From: Sulfurimonas crateris
GTDB taxonomy: Bacteria > Campylobacterota > Campylobacteria > Campylobacterales > Sulfurimonadaceae
Length of the DNA: 64,000 bases
NCBI RefSeq assembly: GCF_005217605.1
Contig: NZ_SZPX01000002.1
Location: 124,001 to 188,000 of the forward strand
Direction: 5' to 3'
The position numbers were made by a program, and so were the translations under genes. Position 1 is the first letter of the stretch. Each line of letters starts with the position of its first letter. Shown in pieces: positions 45,821-55,242 of this stretch. The notes below the pieces were generated by a model. That model had not been told where the DNA came from. It saw only the letters and a list, made by a program, of their open reading frames with translations, and searched no databases.

Positions 45821-45922
45821 CTACTTTCTGTGCATAGGATGTTGATAATCGTTTCTCTCACAAGCAGTAAAAACAGAGATCGTACCAAGCGCTAAAACAG
45901 CTATTAAAACAAATTTTTTCAT
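45821..45922 (-). CDS. Tiny predicted lipoprotein, 33 residues
   Basis: Translation gives a signal peptide MKKFVLIAVLALGTISVF followed by lipobox-like FTAC and the short mature part CERNDYQHPMHRK. The ribosome-binding site AAAGGAATG lies just before the ATG. It starts 10 bases after the DUF255 gene stop and ends 17 bases before pdxJ, on the same strand. Position -3 of the lipobox is Phe, which is less common. No family recognised; entericidin-like proteins differ in sequence. Confidence 0.6.
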   Translation of the reverse strand: MKKFVLIAVLALGTISVFTACERNDYQHPMHRK

Positions 45923-45932
45923 CTTCATTCCT

Positions 45933-47867
45933 TTAAAAACTTTTTTGGATTATATCATTGATTTTGTTAATACTATCTGTGCTTGCAAAACAGCTTTTAT
46001 CGCCGCAGATCATAAAATTTTCATCTTCAGTTGCTTTTTTCTGGATGAACGGATACTTCAAAGAGGAGAGCTCAAGCGCATTGGATTCCAAGTTTGTTTG
46101 CGTTGATTTTATGACTCTCTCACCCTTTAAATATCTAAGGGTCTGGCGCAGCATATATGGGTAGATAACAGGACGTCTGCCAAGCTCGTAAGAGTTGTAT
46201 TCCATCGTCTTAAATGCAAAGTGGCTGTATTTATCATCTTCTAAAAGTGTGCTAAGAGAGAGCAGGACATCCACGATAATAGAGACAGGACTTGTGTATG
46301 TGTTATCTGAGATCTCGGCTTTTGTCTCAAACTCTCCTACGCTGAACTTCCACACTCCTTTGTCATAAAACTTCTCCAGTGCTAAGTTTGCAAAGTGCTG
46401 TGCGCGGATAAGGTAGAGTTCCTCTTGTGTAGAGTTAAATGCCTCTATTAGAGCTTGGGATAAAAATGCGTAATCCTCTAGGAACGCTTCTACTTTTGGA
46501 GTTTTATGAATTAGCGTGGTGTGGTAAAGCCTGCCCTCAATAAACATAGTCCCAAGAAGCGCATCAAGACTTTTTTTCGCACTTTGTGCGTAGTTTTTAT
46601 CAATCTTGCCTAGGTTAAATAGAGACTTTATCATCATGGCAGACCACGATGTCTGTATCTTTTTGTCAATAAACGGATACTCTCTTGAGGCTCTTAATCC
46701 ACGCAGGAGGAACTTTATGTTTTCAAAATCTTTTGGCGCATTTTCGCCCTTTAATCTAACGATATTTTTGCCCTCAAAGTTGCCATCTTCGGTGATGCTT
46801 AACATCTCTAAAATCTCATCTATATTTGTGTATCCGTTATCTGATAATAGTTTATAAACTTCATCGTAGCTATAGATGAAGTAAGTTCCCTCTTCGCCCT
46901 CGCTGTCGGCATCGCTGGCACTGTAGAAGAGAGAATCTTCGCTCATGTGGTTGTACCAAAAATCTGCAATCTCTTTCGCAATATCTAAAAAGCTCTCATC
47001 TTTGTATGTCAGGTAGGCATTTGTATATATTTCGCAGAGCAGGGCGTTGTCGTAGAGCATCTTCTCAAAGTGCGGAACAAGCCACTTGTCATCAACGCTG
47101 TAGCGGCAAAATCCGCCGTCAACCAGATCATACATACCCCCTTTTTTCATATTTTGAAGCGTATTTAAGATCATCGCTTTTGCCGCTTTATCGTCGTAGA
47201 GTCTGTCAAGTACCAGAAGTGTTCCAAGCGTGCTTGCATGCGGAAATTTCGGAGATACAGAGAAGCCGCCGTAGATTGTGTCGTAGTTGTTTTTTACCTG
47301 CAGCATAAAGTTTTTGACAAAATCCTCTTTTAAAACCGTTGCCTCTTTTGGATGCTCTTTATGGTTTAAAAAGCTCTCTATCTCGTCAGCATTTTTAAGA
47401 AGCTGCTCATCTCTTGAAGAGACCTTTTGGGCTATAAGCTTACTCAGCTCTATAAAACCCATTCCCTCAATGCTTCCTTCACGAGACTGAGGCGGAATAT
47501 AAGTTCCGGCAAAAAATGGTTTGTTCTCCGGCGTGCAAAATATAGAGGTAGGCCAGCCGCCGGCTCTGCGGTTTAGCATCATATAGACCTCTTGATAGTG
47601 TTTGTCTATGTCAGGACGCTCTTCACGGTCTACTTTTATGCAGATAAAGCTCTCATTCAGTATATCCGCGCACTCTTTGTTTTCAAATACCTTCTCCTCC
47701 ATAACATGGCACCAGTGGCATGAGCTGTAGCCTATGGAGATAAAGATTGCCTTGTTCTCTTTTTTTGCCCTCTCAAACGCTTCATCGCACCACGGGTACC
47801 AATCTACGGGATTGTCTTTGTGCTGCTGAAGGTATGGAGAGTCTTCTGATTTTAATCTGTTTGACAT
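45933..47867 (-). CDS. DUF255 thioredoxin-domain protein (YyaL/SSP411 family)
   Basis: A 644-residue protein. N-terminal thioredoxin-like DUF255 domain with [28 protein letters not shown] (CHWC motif) and [16 protein letters not shown], followed by a long alpha/alpha-barrel domain related to six-hairpin glycosidases ([25 protein letters not shown]). No signal peptide. Function in bacteria unknown. Probably heads the transcript that continues with the small lipoprotein and pdxJ-pdxA. Confidence 0.9.
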   Translation of the reverse strand: MSNRLKSEDSPYLQQHKDNPVDWYPWCDEAFERAKKENKAIFISIGYSSCHWCHVMEEKVFENKECADILNESFICIKVDREERPDIDKHYQEVYMMLNRRAGGWPTSIFCTPENKPFFAGTYIPPQSREGSIEGMGFIELSKLIAQKVSSRDEQLLKNADEIESFLNHKEHPKEATVLKEDFVKNFMLQVKNNYDTIYGGFSVSPKFPHASTLGTLLVLDRLYDDKAAKAMILNTLQNMKKGGMYDLVDGGFCRYSVDDKWLVPHFEKMLYDNALLCEIYTNAYLTYKDESFLDIAKEIADFWYNHMSEDSLFYSASDADSEGEEGTYFIYSYDEVYKLLSDNGYTNIDEILEMLSITEDGNFEGKNIVRLKGENAPKDFENIKFLLRGLRASREYPFIDKKIQTSWSAMMIKSLFNLGKIDKNYAQSAKKSLDALLGTMFIEGRLYHTTLIHKTPKVEAFLEDYAFLSQALIEAFNSTQEELYLIRAQHFANLALEKFYDKGVWKFSVGEFETKAEISDNTYTSPVSIIVDVLLSLSTLLEDDKYSHFAFKTMEYNSYELGRRPVIYPYMLRQTLRYLKGERVIKSTQTNLESNALELSSLKYPFIQKKATEDENFMICGDKSCFASTDSINKINDIIQKSF

Positions 47868-47946
47868 TTTTATTTCTTTAATATAAATTTTTGTTAGAGT
47901 AGAGAAATGTTGCTAATTTTGCGCTTAAAAAAATTGCCCTAAAGTC

Positions 47947-49146
47947 CTAAACGCACTCGCCTTTAAAATATCTTTTTAGTAAAAACGGGGGCAGAACCGT
48001 CGTGACTACTATTACAAATATCAGCATAGCATATATATCGTTTGGCAAGATATTGTTGACTCTTCCCATCTCTGCAAATATAAGCCCAACTTCTCCGCGT
48101 GGAACCATCGAGATACCGATGAGCGCGTTGTTTTTGACACACTTTTGTATAATGAAAAAAGCGCCGATAAATTTGCTAAAGAAGGCTATAAAGATAAATG
48201 AGAGCCCCATAATCCAAAAAATGGATGATGAAAAATCTATGATGCTAAGGTCAACAGAGAGTCCGACCATAACAAAAAATATGGGAGTAAATATTTGAAT
48301 GATAGGCGTCATATTTGATTTAACATCTTTAAGTAGCGGCTCGTTCGCGCTTAGAAGTGTTCCAAAAGGGAGAAAAAATCTTCTAGAGAGCGCAAGTCCG
48401 GCTGCAAAAGAGCCCAAGATCGCAGGTGCGCCGAATAGATGTGAAAGGTATGAGAAGAGAAGAATAAGCGAGATGATGATTGTCGGTATATACCCCGGAA
48501 CCAGATCGTTGCCGTGAAACTTATGGATAGCATATGATATTATCTTTGCAAAAGCGGGTGCAAGGAGTAAAAATGTGACGACCATTCCCGCAACCGAGAG
48601 CGTATGCTCAAAGTTTGTTTCATGGGAGATAGAGAAATCGTATATAAAGACAAGAAGAATAATCCCTATGATGTCATCAATAACAGCCGCACCGATCACG
48701 ATTTGAGCAATATTTGTATCTTCCATATGGATATCTTTAAGAACTCTAAGCGTGATGCCTATGCTTGTGGCGGTAAGCGTTCCGCCTATAAAAAGAGATA
48801 TGTCTGAAGATAGCCCAAACAGATAGTGCGCTGTGAAAAAACTAAAGCTAAAAGGCAAGATTACACCCAGTAGAGCGACTATGAGGGATTTCGTTCCCGC
48901 ATTTTTGAGGCGCGTAAAATCGGTCTCTAAACCTACTTCAAAGAGAAGCAGGATTATGCCGATCTCCGCCAATATTTTTAGAACCTGATTTGGCTCTACA
49001 ATGCCAAAAACAGAGGAACCAAGAAGGATTCCTGCTAAAAGTTCGCCAAGAACCGATGGGATGCCCGCCCTTGCAAAAAGTTCGCCCAATATCCTCGCCG
49101 ATATCAATATTAAAAAAAGTGTTAAAAAAAAGTTATGTATCTCCAT
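47947..49146 (-). CDS. Cation:proton antiporter (CPA2 family)
   Basis: A 399-residue membrane protein with about 12 TM segments of the Na+/H+ exchanger fold (ARAGIPSVLGELLAGILLGSSVF; LTATSIGIT; VIDDIIGIILLV with the ion-binding aspartates; SMVPRGEVGLIFAEMG). There is no C-terminal TrkA/RCK domain, so it is not a full-length KefB/KefC. Monovalent cation specificity cannot be told. Confidence 0.9.
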   Translation of the reverse strand: MEIHNFFLTLFLILISARILGELFARAGIPSVLGELLAGILLGSSVFGIVEPNQVLKILAEIGIILLLFEVGLETDFTRLKNAGTKSLIVALLGVILPFSFSFFTAHYLFGLSSDISLFIGGTLTATSIGITLRVLKDIHMEDTNIAQIVIGAAVIDDIIGIILLVFIYDFSISHETNFEHTLSVAGMVVTFLLLAPAFAKIISYAIHKFHGNDLVPGYIPTIIISLILLFSYLSHLFGAPAILGSFAAGLALSRRFFLPFGTLLSANEPLLKDVKSNMTPIIQIFTPIFFVMVGLSVDLSIIDFSSSIFWIMGLSFIFIAFFSKFIGAFFIIQKCVKNNALIGISMVPRGEVGLIFAEMGRVNNILPNDIYAMLIFVIVVTTVLPPFLLKRYFKGECV

Positions 49147-49216
49147 GCAAAATTGTACTATTTTTTGATTAAATTGTTAAAAGAAGCGCTAATGTGTGTC
49201 ATTGGTATTAATTTGT

Positions 49217-49222
49217 TATAAT
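49217..49222 (+). promoter_or_regulatory. Putative -10 box of dsbD
   Basis: TATAAT 32 bases upstream of the dsbD ATG, in the 108-base divergent gap with the antiporter gene. Confidence 0.45.
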
Positions 49223-49254
49223 TTCTCGACATTACATAAATCGGAAAATACAGT

Positions 49255-51042
49255 ATGAAAAAACTTCTTTTGCTTCTTGTCTCATCAGTTCTGCTTTTTG
49301 GCGCACAGCCTAAATTTCTAATGCCCGAAGAGGCCTTTAAACCTACCGCAAAACTAAATGATAAGATGCAGATAGAAGCAACTATAGAGTTAGGCAAGGA
49401 TATATATGTCTATGAGGACTCTATTAAGTTAAATATTAAAGATGGAAGCGGCATAGGCATCAAGGATGTGCTCTATCCAAAAAGCGTGGATCATCATGGG
49501 GATATGTCATATATTACTTCTCCGACATTTATTATAGATTTAAGCAAAGAGAGCGGTGTAGACGGTGTAAAAACTGTAGAGTTTGAGCTCTCTTATCAGG
49601 GGTGCTCAGAACAGGGGCTCTGTTATGAGCCCTATACAGAAGCTTTTACTTTTGAGGTAGACAGCTCAAAACTTAGCGATGCCACAGTTAAAGAGAATAG
49701 CGCAGCGGATAAAAAAGCCCAAGAGAAGATAGAAGTAAATATCGAAGTTAAAAAAGAGCTCTCGGAGAGTGACTCTATCGCCGACACTATCAAAGAGGGA
49801 AGCGTTGCTCTTGTACTTCTCACTTTTTTGGGCTTTGGGCTTCTGCTAGCACTCACTCCATGTACGTTTCCTATGATCCCTATTATTTCAGGGATCATTA
49901 TCTCTCAAGGTGAGGGGATAACGACTAAAAAAGCATTTATGCTCTCTCTTGTATATGTCTTGGCCATGGCTGTAGCTTATACAATAGCGGGAGTTTTAGC
50001 GGGTCTATTTGGTTCAAATCTTCAAGCCGCTCTTCAAGCTCCATGGGCGATATATACCTTCTCAGCAATCTTTGTTGCGCTTGCGCTTAGCATGTTTGGA
50101 TTTTATGAGCTAAAACTTCCAGACTCTTTTGTTGCAAAAATAAGCTCAAATCACCATACGAACCGCAGCGGTTATGTCGGAGTTGCGGTTATGGGCTTTC
50201 TATCAGCTCTTATTGTAGGACCATGTGTTGCGGCTCCTCTTGCAGGTGCTTTGGTCTATATAGGTCAGACGGGAGATGCCATCCTCGGTGGAGCGGCTCT
50301 TTTTGCCATGAGCATAGGGATGGGAGTTCCTCTTATACTCGTAGGTGTGAGTGCAGGTAAGTTTATGCCTAAACCTGGCGCATGGATGACCATGATCAGC
50401 GCAATATTCGGTGTGATGATGCTCGGTGTTGCTATTTGGATGCTTGAGAGAGTACTTGACAGTTACATTATTATGCTTCTGTACTCTATTTTGGGGATAG
50501 GTTTTGCAGTCTATTTCGGCGCGTTTGAGAAGGATGCGCATACATTTAGAAAAAGTACCGCAATCATAGTCTTTATCTACTCAGTAGCTCTTTTTATAGG
50601 AGTTCTTGGCGGTTCAAACAGTATGACAAAACCGCTGGAGTTCTTAAAGCCATCTATCTCAGTATCCTCTGATGCCGTAATCTCTTCGCATCTAAAGTTT
50701 AAAAAAGTAAAATCCATCAAGGAGCTTGACACTGTTTTAGAAGCCAACAGAGGCAAAAAGATAATGCTTGATTTTAGTGCAGAGTGGTGTGCGGTTTGTA
50801 AAGAGTTAGATAAAAAAACATTTTCAAATGAAGCAGTAAAAGCAAAGCTCTCAGAGTATGTGCTGATCCAAGCAGATGTCACAGAGAATAACCAAGAGCA
50901 AAAAGAGCTTAGCAAAAAGTATGGAGTGTTCGGTCCGCCTGTGCTTCTGTTTTTTGACAAAGAGCTGAATGTTCTAGAGTCAAAAACTATTGTAGGATTT
51001 ATAGGGCCAGAGGAGCTTTTAGAACATCTTGCAAAGATGTAG
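49255..51042 (+). CDS. dsbD: Thiol:disulfide interchange protein DsbD
   Basis: Carries electrons from cytoplasmic thioredoxin to periplasmic disulfide reductases. A signal peptide precedes the alpha domain, whose active cysteines lie in QGCSEQGLCYEP. The 8-TM beta domain has LTPCTFPMIPIISG and VGPCVAAPLAG, and the C-terminal gamma thioredoxin domain has EWCAVCKELDKK. All three cysteine pairs are intact and length 595 is usual. Likely partners are the CPFC protein at 9444 and cytochrome c maturation. The stop lies two bases from the convergent LpxA-like gene, with no terminator visible. Confidence 0.95.
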   Translation: MKKLLLLLVSSVLLFGAQPKFLMPEEAFKPTAKLNDKMQIEATIELGKDIYVYEDSIKLNIKDGSGIGIKDVLYPKSVDHHGDMSYITSPTFIIDLSKESGVDGVKTVEFELSYQGCSEQGLCYEPYTEAFTFEVDSSKLSDATVKENSAADKKAQEKIEVNIEVKKELSESDSIADTIKEGSVALVLLTFLGFGLLLALTPCTFPMIPIISGIIISQGEGITTKKAFMLSLVYVLAMAVAYTIAGVLAGLFGSNLQAALQAPWAIYTFSAIFVALALSMFGFYELKLPDSFVAKISSNHHTNRSGYVGVAVMGFLSALIVGPCVAAPLAGALVYIGQTGDAILGGAALFAMSIGMGVPLILVGVSAGKFMPKPGAWMTMISAIFGVMMLGVAIWMLERVLDSYIIMLLYSILGIGFAVYFGAFEKDAHTFRKSTAIIVFIYSVALFIGVLGGSNSMTKPLEFLKPSISVSSDAVISSHLKFKKVKSIKELDTVLEANRGKKIMLDFSAEWCAVCKELDKKTFSNEAVKAKLSEYVLIQADVTENNQEQKELSKKYGVFGPPVLLFFDKELNVLESKTIVGFIGPEELLEHLAKM

Positions 51043-51044
51043 TT

Positions 51045-51809
51045 TTAAACCACCCTCTGCTTTATATTACTAGAAGCCACAAAAGATGCCAATTTTTGTA
51101 TAAACTCATTTGGATTGGTATCTGCTATCTCTTGAGCCAGTATCTTGTCTGCTCCGTCGCCTAGAATCTTCTTAAAGACCGTTTTTATCTCTTCGATATC
51201 GCCTTTGTTCTCTAACCTTCTTCTAAGACCGATAACGTTTAGTCCTTTTATTGTGGCTTTGTTTCCCTCGACCAGCATAAAAGGAGGAATGTCCGAAGCT
51301 ACCACAGATGCTCCGCCTATCATAACACCCGTTCCTATCTTGTTGTTAGCCTCTACTGTGCTAAGTCCGCCGATAATAACGCGCTCGTCGCATTTTACAT
51401 TCTCATAAAGTCTTACGGCATTTGTAACGATACAAAAATCACCAAGTTCAACCCCGCTTAGGATCTGTACATAACCCATAATGAAACTGTTGGCACCAAT
51501 GGTTACTTTTCTGTTTTCTTCATCTACGCTCTCTTGAGCGCCTATTTGAGCAAACTCTCTCACATGAGTTTTCTCGCCTATAGTTATCTCTGAATCTTCA
51601 CATCCGATAACCGCAAAGCTGAAGATCTTTACATTTTCATCTACTTGAAGCTTCCCTTTTAAAATGACATTTGACTCTAACGTGCATCCTGCTTTTAGTT
51701 CAACATCTCTGCCAATGAAGGAAAATGGACCTATCTTGACATCAGGGGCTATTTTCGCACCTTCTTCTATAACTACCGTTGGGTGAATATTTGCTTTTGT
51801 CTCTGCCAT
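51045..51809 (-). CDS. LpxA-like hexapeptide acyltransferase lacking active-site histidines
   Basis: A 254-residue left-handed beta-helix protein aligned to LpxA along its length, including LVEGNKATIKGLNVIGLRRR and the C-terminal helices. An ungapped alignment to E. coli LpxA (recalled sequence) between the IGANSFIM and GGLSTV segments puts Q115 at His122, S118 at catalytic His125, N137 at His144 and E153 at His160. It therefore cannot use the canonical LpxA mechanism. It is last in the lpxB-gnnB-gnnA transcript and overlaps gnnA by one base. It may act on a 3-amino sugar by another mechanism, bind without catalysis, or be decaying; a normal LpxA probably lies elsewhere. Confidence 0.8.
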   Translation of the reverse strand: MAETKANIHPTVVIEEGAKIAPDVKIGPFSFIGRDVELKAGCTLESNVILKGKLQVDENVKIFSFAVIGCEDSEITIGEKTHVREFAQIGAQESVDEENRKVTIGANSFIMGYVQILSGVELGDFCIVTNAVRLYENVKCDERVIIGGLSTVEANNKIGTGVMIGGASVVASDIPPFMLVEGNKATIKGLNVIGLRRRLENKGDIEEIKTVFKKILGDGADKILAQEIADTNPNEFIQKLASFVASSNIKQRVV

Positions 51810-52717
51810 TATTTGCTCGCGATCTCTAGAGTGATTATGCTGTCGTGTACGGTTGCCAGTGAGCCGCTATTGCCTGTGTGCAGGTAGTTTATAAACGCTT
51901 CAAGCTCATCTTGGAGAGCATTGCTTCTGTTTACAAAGCAGCTCTTTGTTATAAAGGAGTTTGGATTTATATTTATGCGCTCTGTAAGGGTTTGAGAGAT
52001 AAGGTCCGCTTCAAAATATTTTATCTTGCTATCCTCATCCACTCTGCACGCCAGAGAGATAGTTCTTTTTCTGTATGGAGTGAGCCAATTCGTAGATATG
52101 TCACCGATAACCTGACCCTCCAGCTCAAAGGCGAGAATGGCGTTATCTTCATGCGTCTTGTGGATCTTTTGAGATTTAAATACCGCGCTGTGGATAATGT
52201 CTCTTTTTGTTATAAACCTTATCAGGTCGCTGTCGTGGACTGAGAGGTCGGTGAGAATTCCAACATCCGCTATACGCTCTGGAAAAGAGCCGCTGCGAGT
52301 AATTGAGATGGATAGTATCTCATGGTCCGCAATTTCGTTTATAAGAGATTTTACAACGGGGTTGTATCTCTCAATATGTCCGACACAGCTTTTTATGCCG
52401 TTTTCTTCTACTGCTTTAAGTATCTCTTTGGCATCTTCTACACTTGAAGCTGCAGGCTTCTCTATAAAGATGTCCACTTTGCGCGCGGCACATTTTAGAG
52501 CAGCATCTTTATGTAAAAAAGTAGGAGTTACGATAATGACGGCATCAGGTTTGGCATTATCAAGCATCGTCTCTAGATCATAGTAAAAAGGCTCCTCGAA
52601 ATCGCCGTTTTTTACTACGTCGCATAGTCCGACGATCTCTGCACCCTCTATCTTTTTAAGGGTGTTGTAGTGGTTTCTGCCCATTGCTCCAAGCCCTAGA
52701 ATTGCAACTCTTTTCAA
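51809..52717 (-). CDS. gnnA: Gfo/Idh/MocA sugar dehydrogenase, GnnA-like
   Basis: NAD-dependent oxidoreductase of 302 residues. Rossmann start [17 protein letters not shown], then IFIEKPAAS with the catalytic lysine, VGHIERYNP and [13 protein letters not shown]. Next to a DegT aminotransferase and between lpxB and an LpxA-like gene, it matches GnnA, which oxidises the 3''-hydroxyl of UDP-GlcNAc in the route to 3-amino (GlcN3N) lipid A. A WbpB-like role on a related sugar is the alternative. Confidence 0.75.
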   Translation of the reverse strand: MKRVAILGLGAMGRNHYNTLKKIEGAEIVGLCDVVKNGDFEEPFYYDLETMLDNAKPDAVIIVTPTFLHKDAALKCAARKVDIFIEKPAASSVEDAKEILKAVEENGIKSCVGHIERYNPVVKSLINEIADHEILSISITRSGSFPERIADVGILTDLSVHDSDLIRFITKRDIIHSAVFKSQKIHKTHEDNAILAFELEGQVIGDISTNWLTPYRKRTISLACRVDEDSKIKYFEADLISQTLTERININPNSFITKSCFVNRSNALQDELEAFINYLHTGNSGSLATVHDSIITLEIASK

Positions 52718-52720
52718 TCT

Positions 52721-53812
52721 TTAACCTTTAATAGCGCGGACTACAAAGTCCTGCTCCGCTTCACTGAGATATGCGCTCATAGGAAGCGACATTATCTGTT
52801 TTGAGACAAGCTCGCTGATCGGAAAATCTCCCTCAGAGTACCCAAGATGCTCAAATGCCTCTTGAAGATGAAGAGGAACAGGATAGTGAACTGCGGTAGG
52901 TATGCCTTGTTCACCAAGTTTAGCGATCATCTCTTCTCTCTCTTGAACTCTAATTGAGTACTGTGCATAAACACTTCTGTTTCCCTCAGCGATCTTTGGC
53001 GTAATGACATCGGCATCTTCAAGCAGGTCGCTGTATCTTGTGCCTATGTGATCACGAAGCTCTACCTCTTTGTCAAAATGCTTCAGTTTTACATCTAAAA
53101 TAGCCGCCTGAACCGCATCAAGACGACCGTTAATACCTATATACTTATGCTTATATCTCTCATTTTGACCATGGTTTAGAAGCATTCTCATCTTCTCTGC
53201 CAGTTCATCGTCATTTGTGAAGATCGCTCCGCCGTCGCCGTAAGCGCCAAGCGGTTTAGATGGAAAGAAGCTTGTGCATCCTATAGTTGAGAGGTTGCAC
53301 GATCTTTTGCCTCTGTATGTTGCGCCAAAACTCTGGCATGCGTCCTCTATGACAGGAAGCTCATACTTCGCGGCTATCTCGTTGATAGCATCCATATCTG
53401 CACACTGTCCGTAAAGTGAGACCGGCATGATAGCTCTTGTTCTATCGGTTATGTATGACTCTATTTTTGTCGCATCAATATTGTAGCTCTGCTCATCAAT
53501 ATCAACAAAAACGCTCTTTGCGCCAAGTAGTGCAATGACCTCAGCCGTAGAGATAAAGGTAAAAGGAGTAGTGATAACTTCATCGCCCGCTCCAACGCCA
53601 AGCGCCATAAGTGCCAATAATAGAGCATCCGTTCCGCTGCTGCACCCTATAGCATGCTTAGAGCCCGTATATGCCGCAAGATTTCTCTCTAGAGAGTTTA
53701 GCTTCTCTCCGCCTATAAATTGCGCTGAAGCGAAAACCTCTAAGACCTCTTTGTCTATCTCATCTTTATATGCTTGATACTGCGCTTGTAAATCTATAAA
53801 ATTAATCTTCAT
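52721..53812 (-). CDS. gnnB: DegT-family UDP-sugar aminotransferase, GnnB-like
   Basis: PLP enzyme of 363 residues expected to transaminate the 3-keto sugar made by GnnA, giving UDP-GlcNAc3N. Family marks are the N-terminal INFIDLQAQYQAYKDEID, CSSGTDALLLAL, IEDACQSFGATYRG, the Schiff-base lysine K186 in SFFPSKPLGAYGDGG and the C-terminal GIPTAVHYPVPLHLQEAF. Its ATG lies inside the end of lpxB (11-base overlap), and gnnA follows by three bases. WbpE-like activity on UDP-GlcNAcA is the alternative. Confidence 0.78.
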   Translation of the reverse strand: MKINFIDLQAQYQAYKDEIDKEVLEVFASAQFIGGEKLNSLERNLAAYTGSKHAIGCSSGTDALLLALMALGVGAGDEVITTPFTFISTAEVIALLGAKSVFVDIDEQSYNIDATKIESYITDRTRAIMPVSLYGQCADMDAINEIAAKYELPVIEDACQSFGATYRGKRSCNLSTIGCTSFFPSKPLGAYGDGGAIFTNDDELAEKMRMLLNHGQNERYKHKYIGINGRLDAVQAAILDVKLKHFDKEVELRDHIGTRYSDLLEDADVITPKIAEGNRSVYAQYSIRVQEREEMIAKLGEQGIPTAVHYPVPLHLQEAFEHLGYSEGDFPISELVSKQIMSLPMSAYLSEAEQDFVVRAIKG

Positions 53813-54857
53813 CTCTGTCCTCTATAATTTCTGCTACTCGCTTTGAGCTGCCGTGCACAAGGTACTCTCTTAGTGCTTTTGAGTCACTTAAAAACCTACT
53901 TCTGTCATACTCTTTGTATGCTTGAAGCAGGTTTTTGGCGGTTACATCTTTTTGTATAAACTCCGGATGCAGTGCCCTGTTCTTAAACTTAGAAAACATT
54001 ATATTTGCCAGCCCGATATACTCCAGTTTTACAAGAGAGCTTGCAATAAAATAATCAACCGGTTTGGCAATGTATGTCAACACGAAAGGTATCCCGATAA
54101 GTGATGCCTCCAAGGTTGCCGTTCCGCTGCATATAAATGCAAAGTCGGCATCTCTAAGTGCAGTATGCGCGTCATTAGCCGTTTTAAAACCCAAAAGGCT
54201 ACCATAAACTTCTTTTATATCTTCTTTAGAGAAGTGTTTTGGAACTATAACCGTCGCTTCTACATCAAGCTCTTTTTGAACCTCTCTAAAGATTGGCATA
54301 AGTTTGCTAATCTCGCCCCTTCTGCTTCCGGGCATAAAGACAACCTTTTTTACTTCACTCTCTAGAGACTCTTTAAATTCGGTTATCTGGTCTAAAAGAG
54401 GGTGTCCGACATACTCTATGGGGGCATCTTTGGAGTAGTACTCTCTCTCAAAAGGGAGGATGGAAGCCAGACGGTCTATCGTCTTCTCTAAAACTGGAAT
54501 TCTTTTTGGCTTCCATGCCCAAGCCTGTGGGAGGATGTAGTAGATTATCTCTTTGTTGGGGTACTTTTTTTTGATCTTTTTTGCAAGCGGGAGGTTAAAT
54601 CCGGAGGAGTCGATAAGAAGCACCTTGTCAGCCTCACTTGCGAGCTTTAGCATATCGTTGTTAAGTTTTAAAAAGAACCTCAGTTTTTTGATCGCATCTA
54701 CAAAGCCCATTATCGCCAAGCTTCTGAGGTCAATTATGCTCTCTCCAAGCTCTTTGTCAAATATGCCGATAAATTCTGTCGTCTGGCTCAACTCTTTTTT
54801 AAGAGACTTAAGATGAACGTTTGCCGAGTGCTCTAGCGCGCTAACTAATATTTTCAT
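53802..54857 (-). CDS. lpxB: Lipid A disaccharide synthase
   Basis: GT19 glycosyltransferase joining lipid X to UDP-diacylglucosamine. Typical segments are YYILPQAWAWKPKRIP, ILPFEREYY, YVGHPLLDQ, MPGSRRGEI and FAFICSGTATLEASLIGIPFVLTYIAKPVDYF. The usual N-terminal GEASGD is LEHSAN here; the C. jejuni enzyme has a similar variant, so this is a lineage trait rather than a defect. It overlaps the cytochrome gene by four bases and gnnB by 11. Confidence 0.93.
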   Translation of the reverse strand: MKILVSALEHSANVHLKSLKKELSQTTEFIGIFDKELGESIIDLRSLAIMGFVDAIKKLRFFLKLNNDMLKLASEADKVLLIDSSGFNLPLAKKIKKKYPNKEIIYYILPQAWAWKPKRIPVLEKTIDRLASILPFEREYYSKDAPIEYVGHPLLDQITEFKESLESEVKKVVFMPGSRRGEISKLMPIFREVQKELDVEATVIVPKHFSKEDIKEVYGSLLGFKTANDAHTALRDADFAFICSGTATLEASLIGIPFVLTYIAKPVDYFIASSLVKLEYIGLANIMFSKFKNRALHPEFIQKDVTAKNLLQAYKEYDRSRFLSDSKALREYLVHGSSKRVAEIIEDRDED

Positions 54858-55213
54858 GATCCTCCATCTCCGTGTACTTGATAACTGTCATCATACCTCT
54901 CTTTGTTTGTATCTTCCACATATTCATTCATATAGACCGCTAGATTTTCAATATCTTCATCGCTTAGTCCTACGGCAAAAGGTATCATCATCTCTTGCTG
55001 TTGGTTGTCGGAGAGACGCGAGCGAAAACGCTCAAGTTTATACTTCATATACCCTTTTGCACGGTTTGCCAAGTAGGGATAGCGGTGAAGACCTTCGAGT
55101 TTTGTTCCGTGACAGCCGTAACAGCCGTTTTTGATATATAGCTCTTTTCCCTTCTCATAGGCACTATCTGCATTTAAAAGAAGTGCGATCAGAGATAAAA
55201 AAAGTGTTTTCAA
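54854..55213 (-). CDS. Class I c-type cytochrome
   Basis: A 119-residue exported protein with signal peptide (LFLSLIALLLNADS), heme motif NGCYGCHG and a possible distal methionine in EMMIPFAVGLSDEDIENLAVYMNEY, typical of small class I cytochromes. It differs from the paralogue pair at 13119 and 60993. It overlaps lpxB by four bases, so it appears to be co-transcribed with lipid A genes, an odd pairing. It probably carries electrons in the periplasm. Confidence 0.88.
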   Translation of the reverse strand: MKTLFLSLIALLLNADSAYEKGKELYIKNGCYGCHGTKLEGLHRYPYLANRAKGYMKYKLERFRSRLSDNQQQEMMIPFAVGLSDEDIENLAVYMNEYVEDTNKERYDDSYQVHGDGGS

Positions 55214-55242
55214 TGCTCTCTCCCTCTGCTTTATAGATGCAA

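Noticed and set aside
53802-54857. LpxB with LEHSAN instead of GEASGD as a possible inactivated enzyme
   Set aside because: As I recall, the C. jejuni enzyme has a similar variant and all other motifs are intact, so it is a lineage trait.
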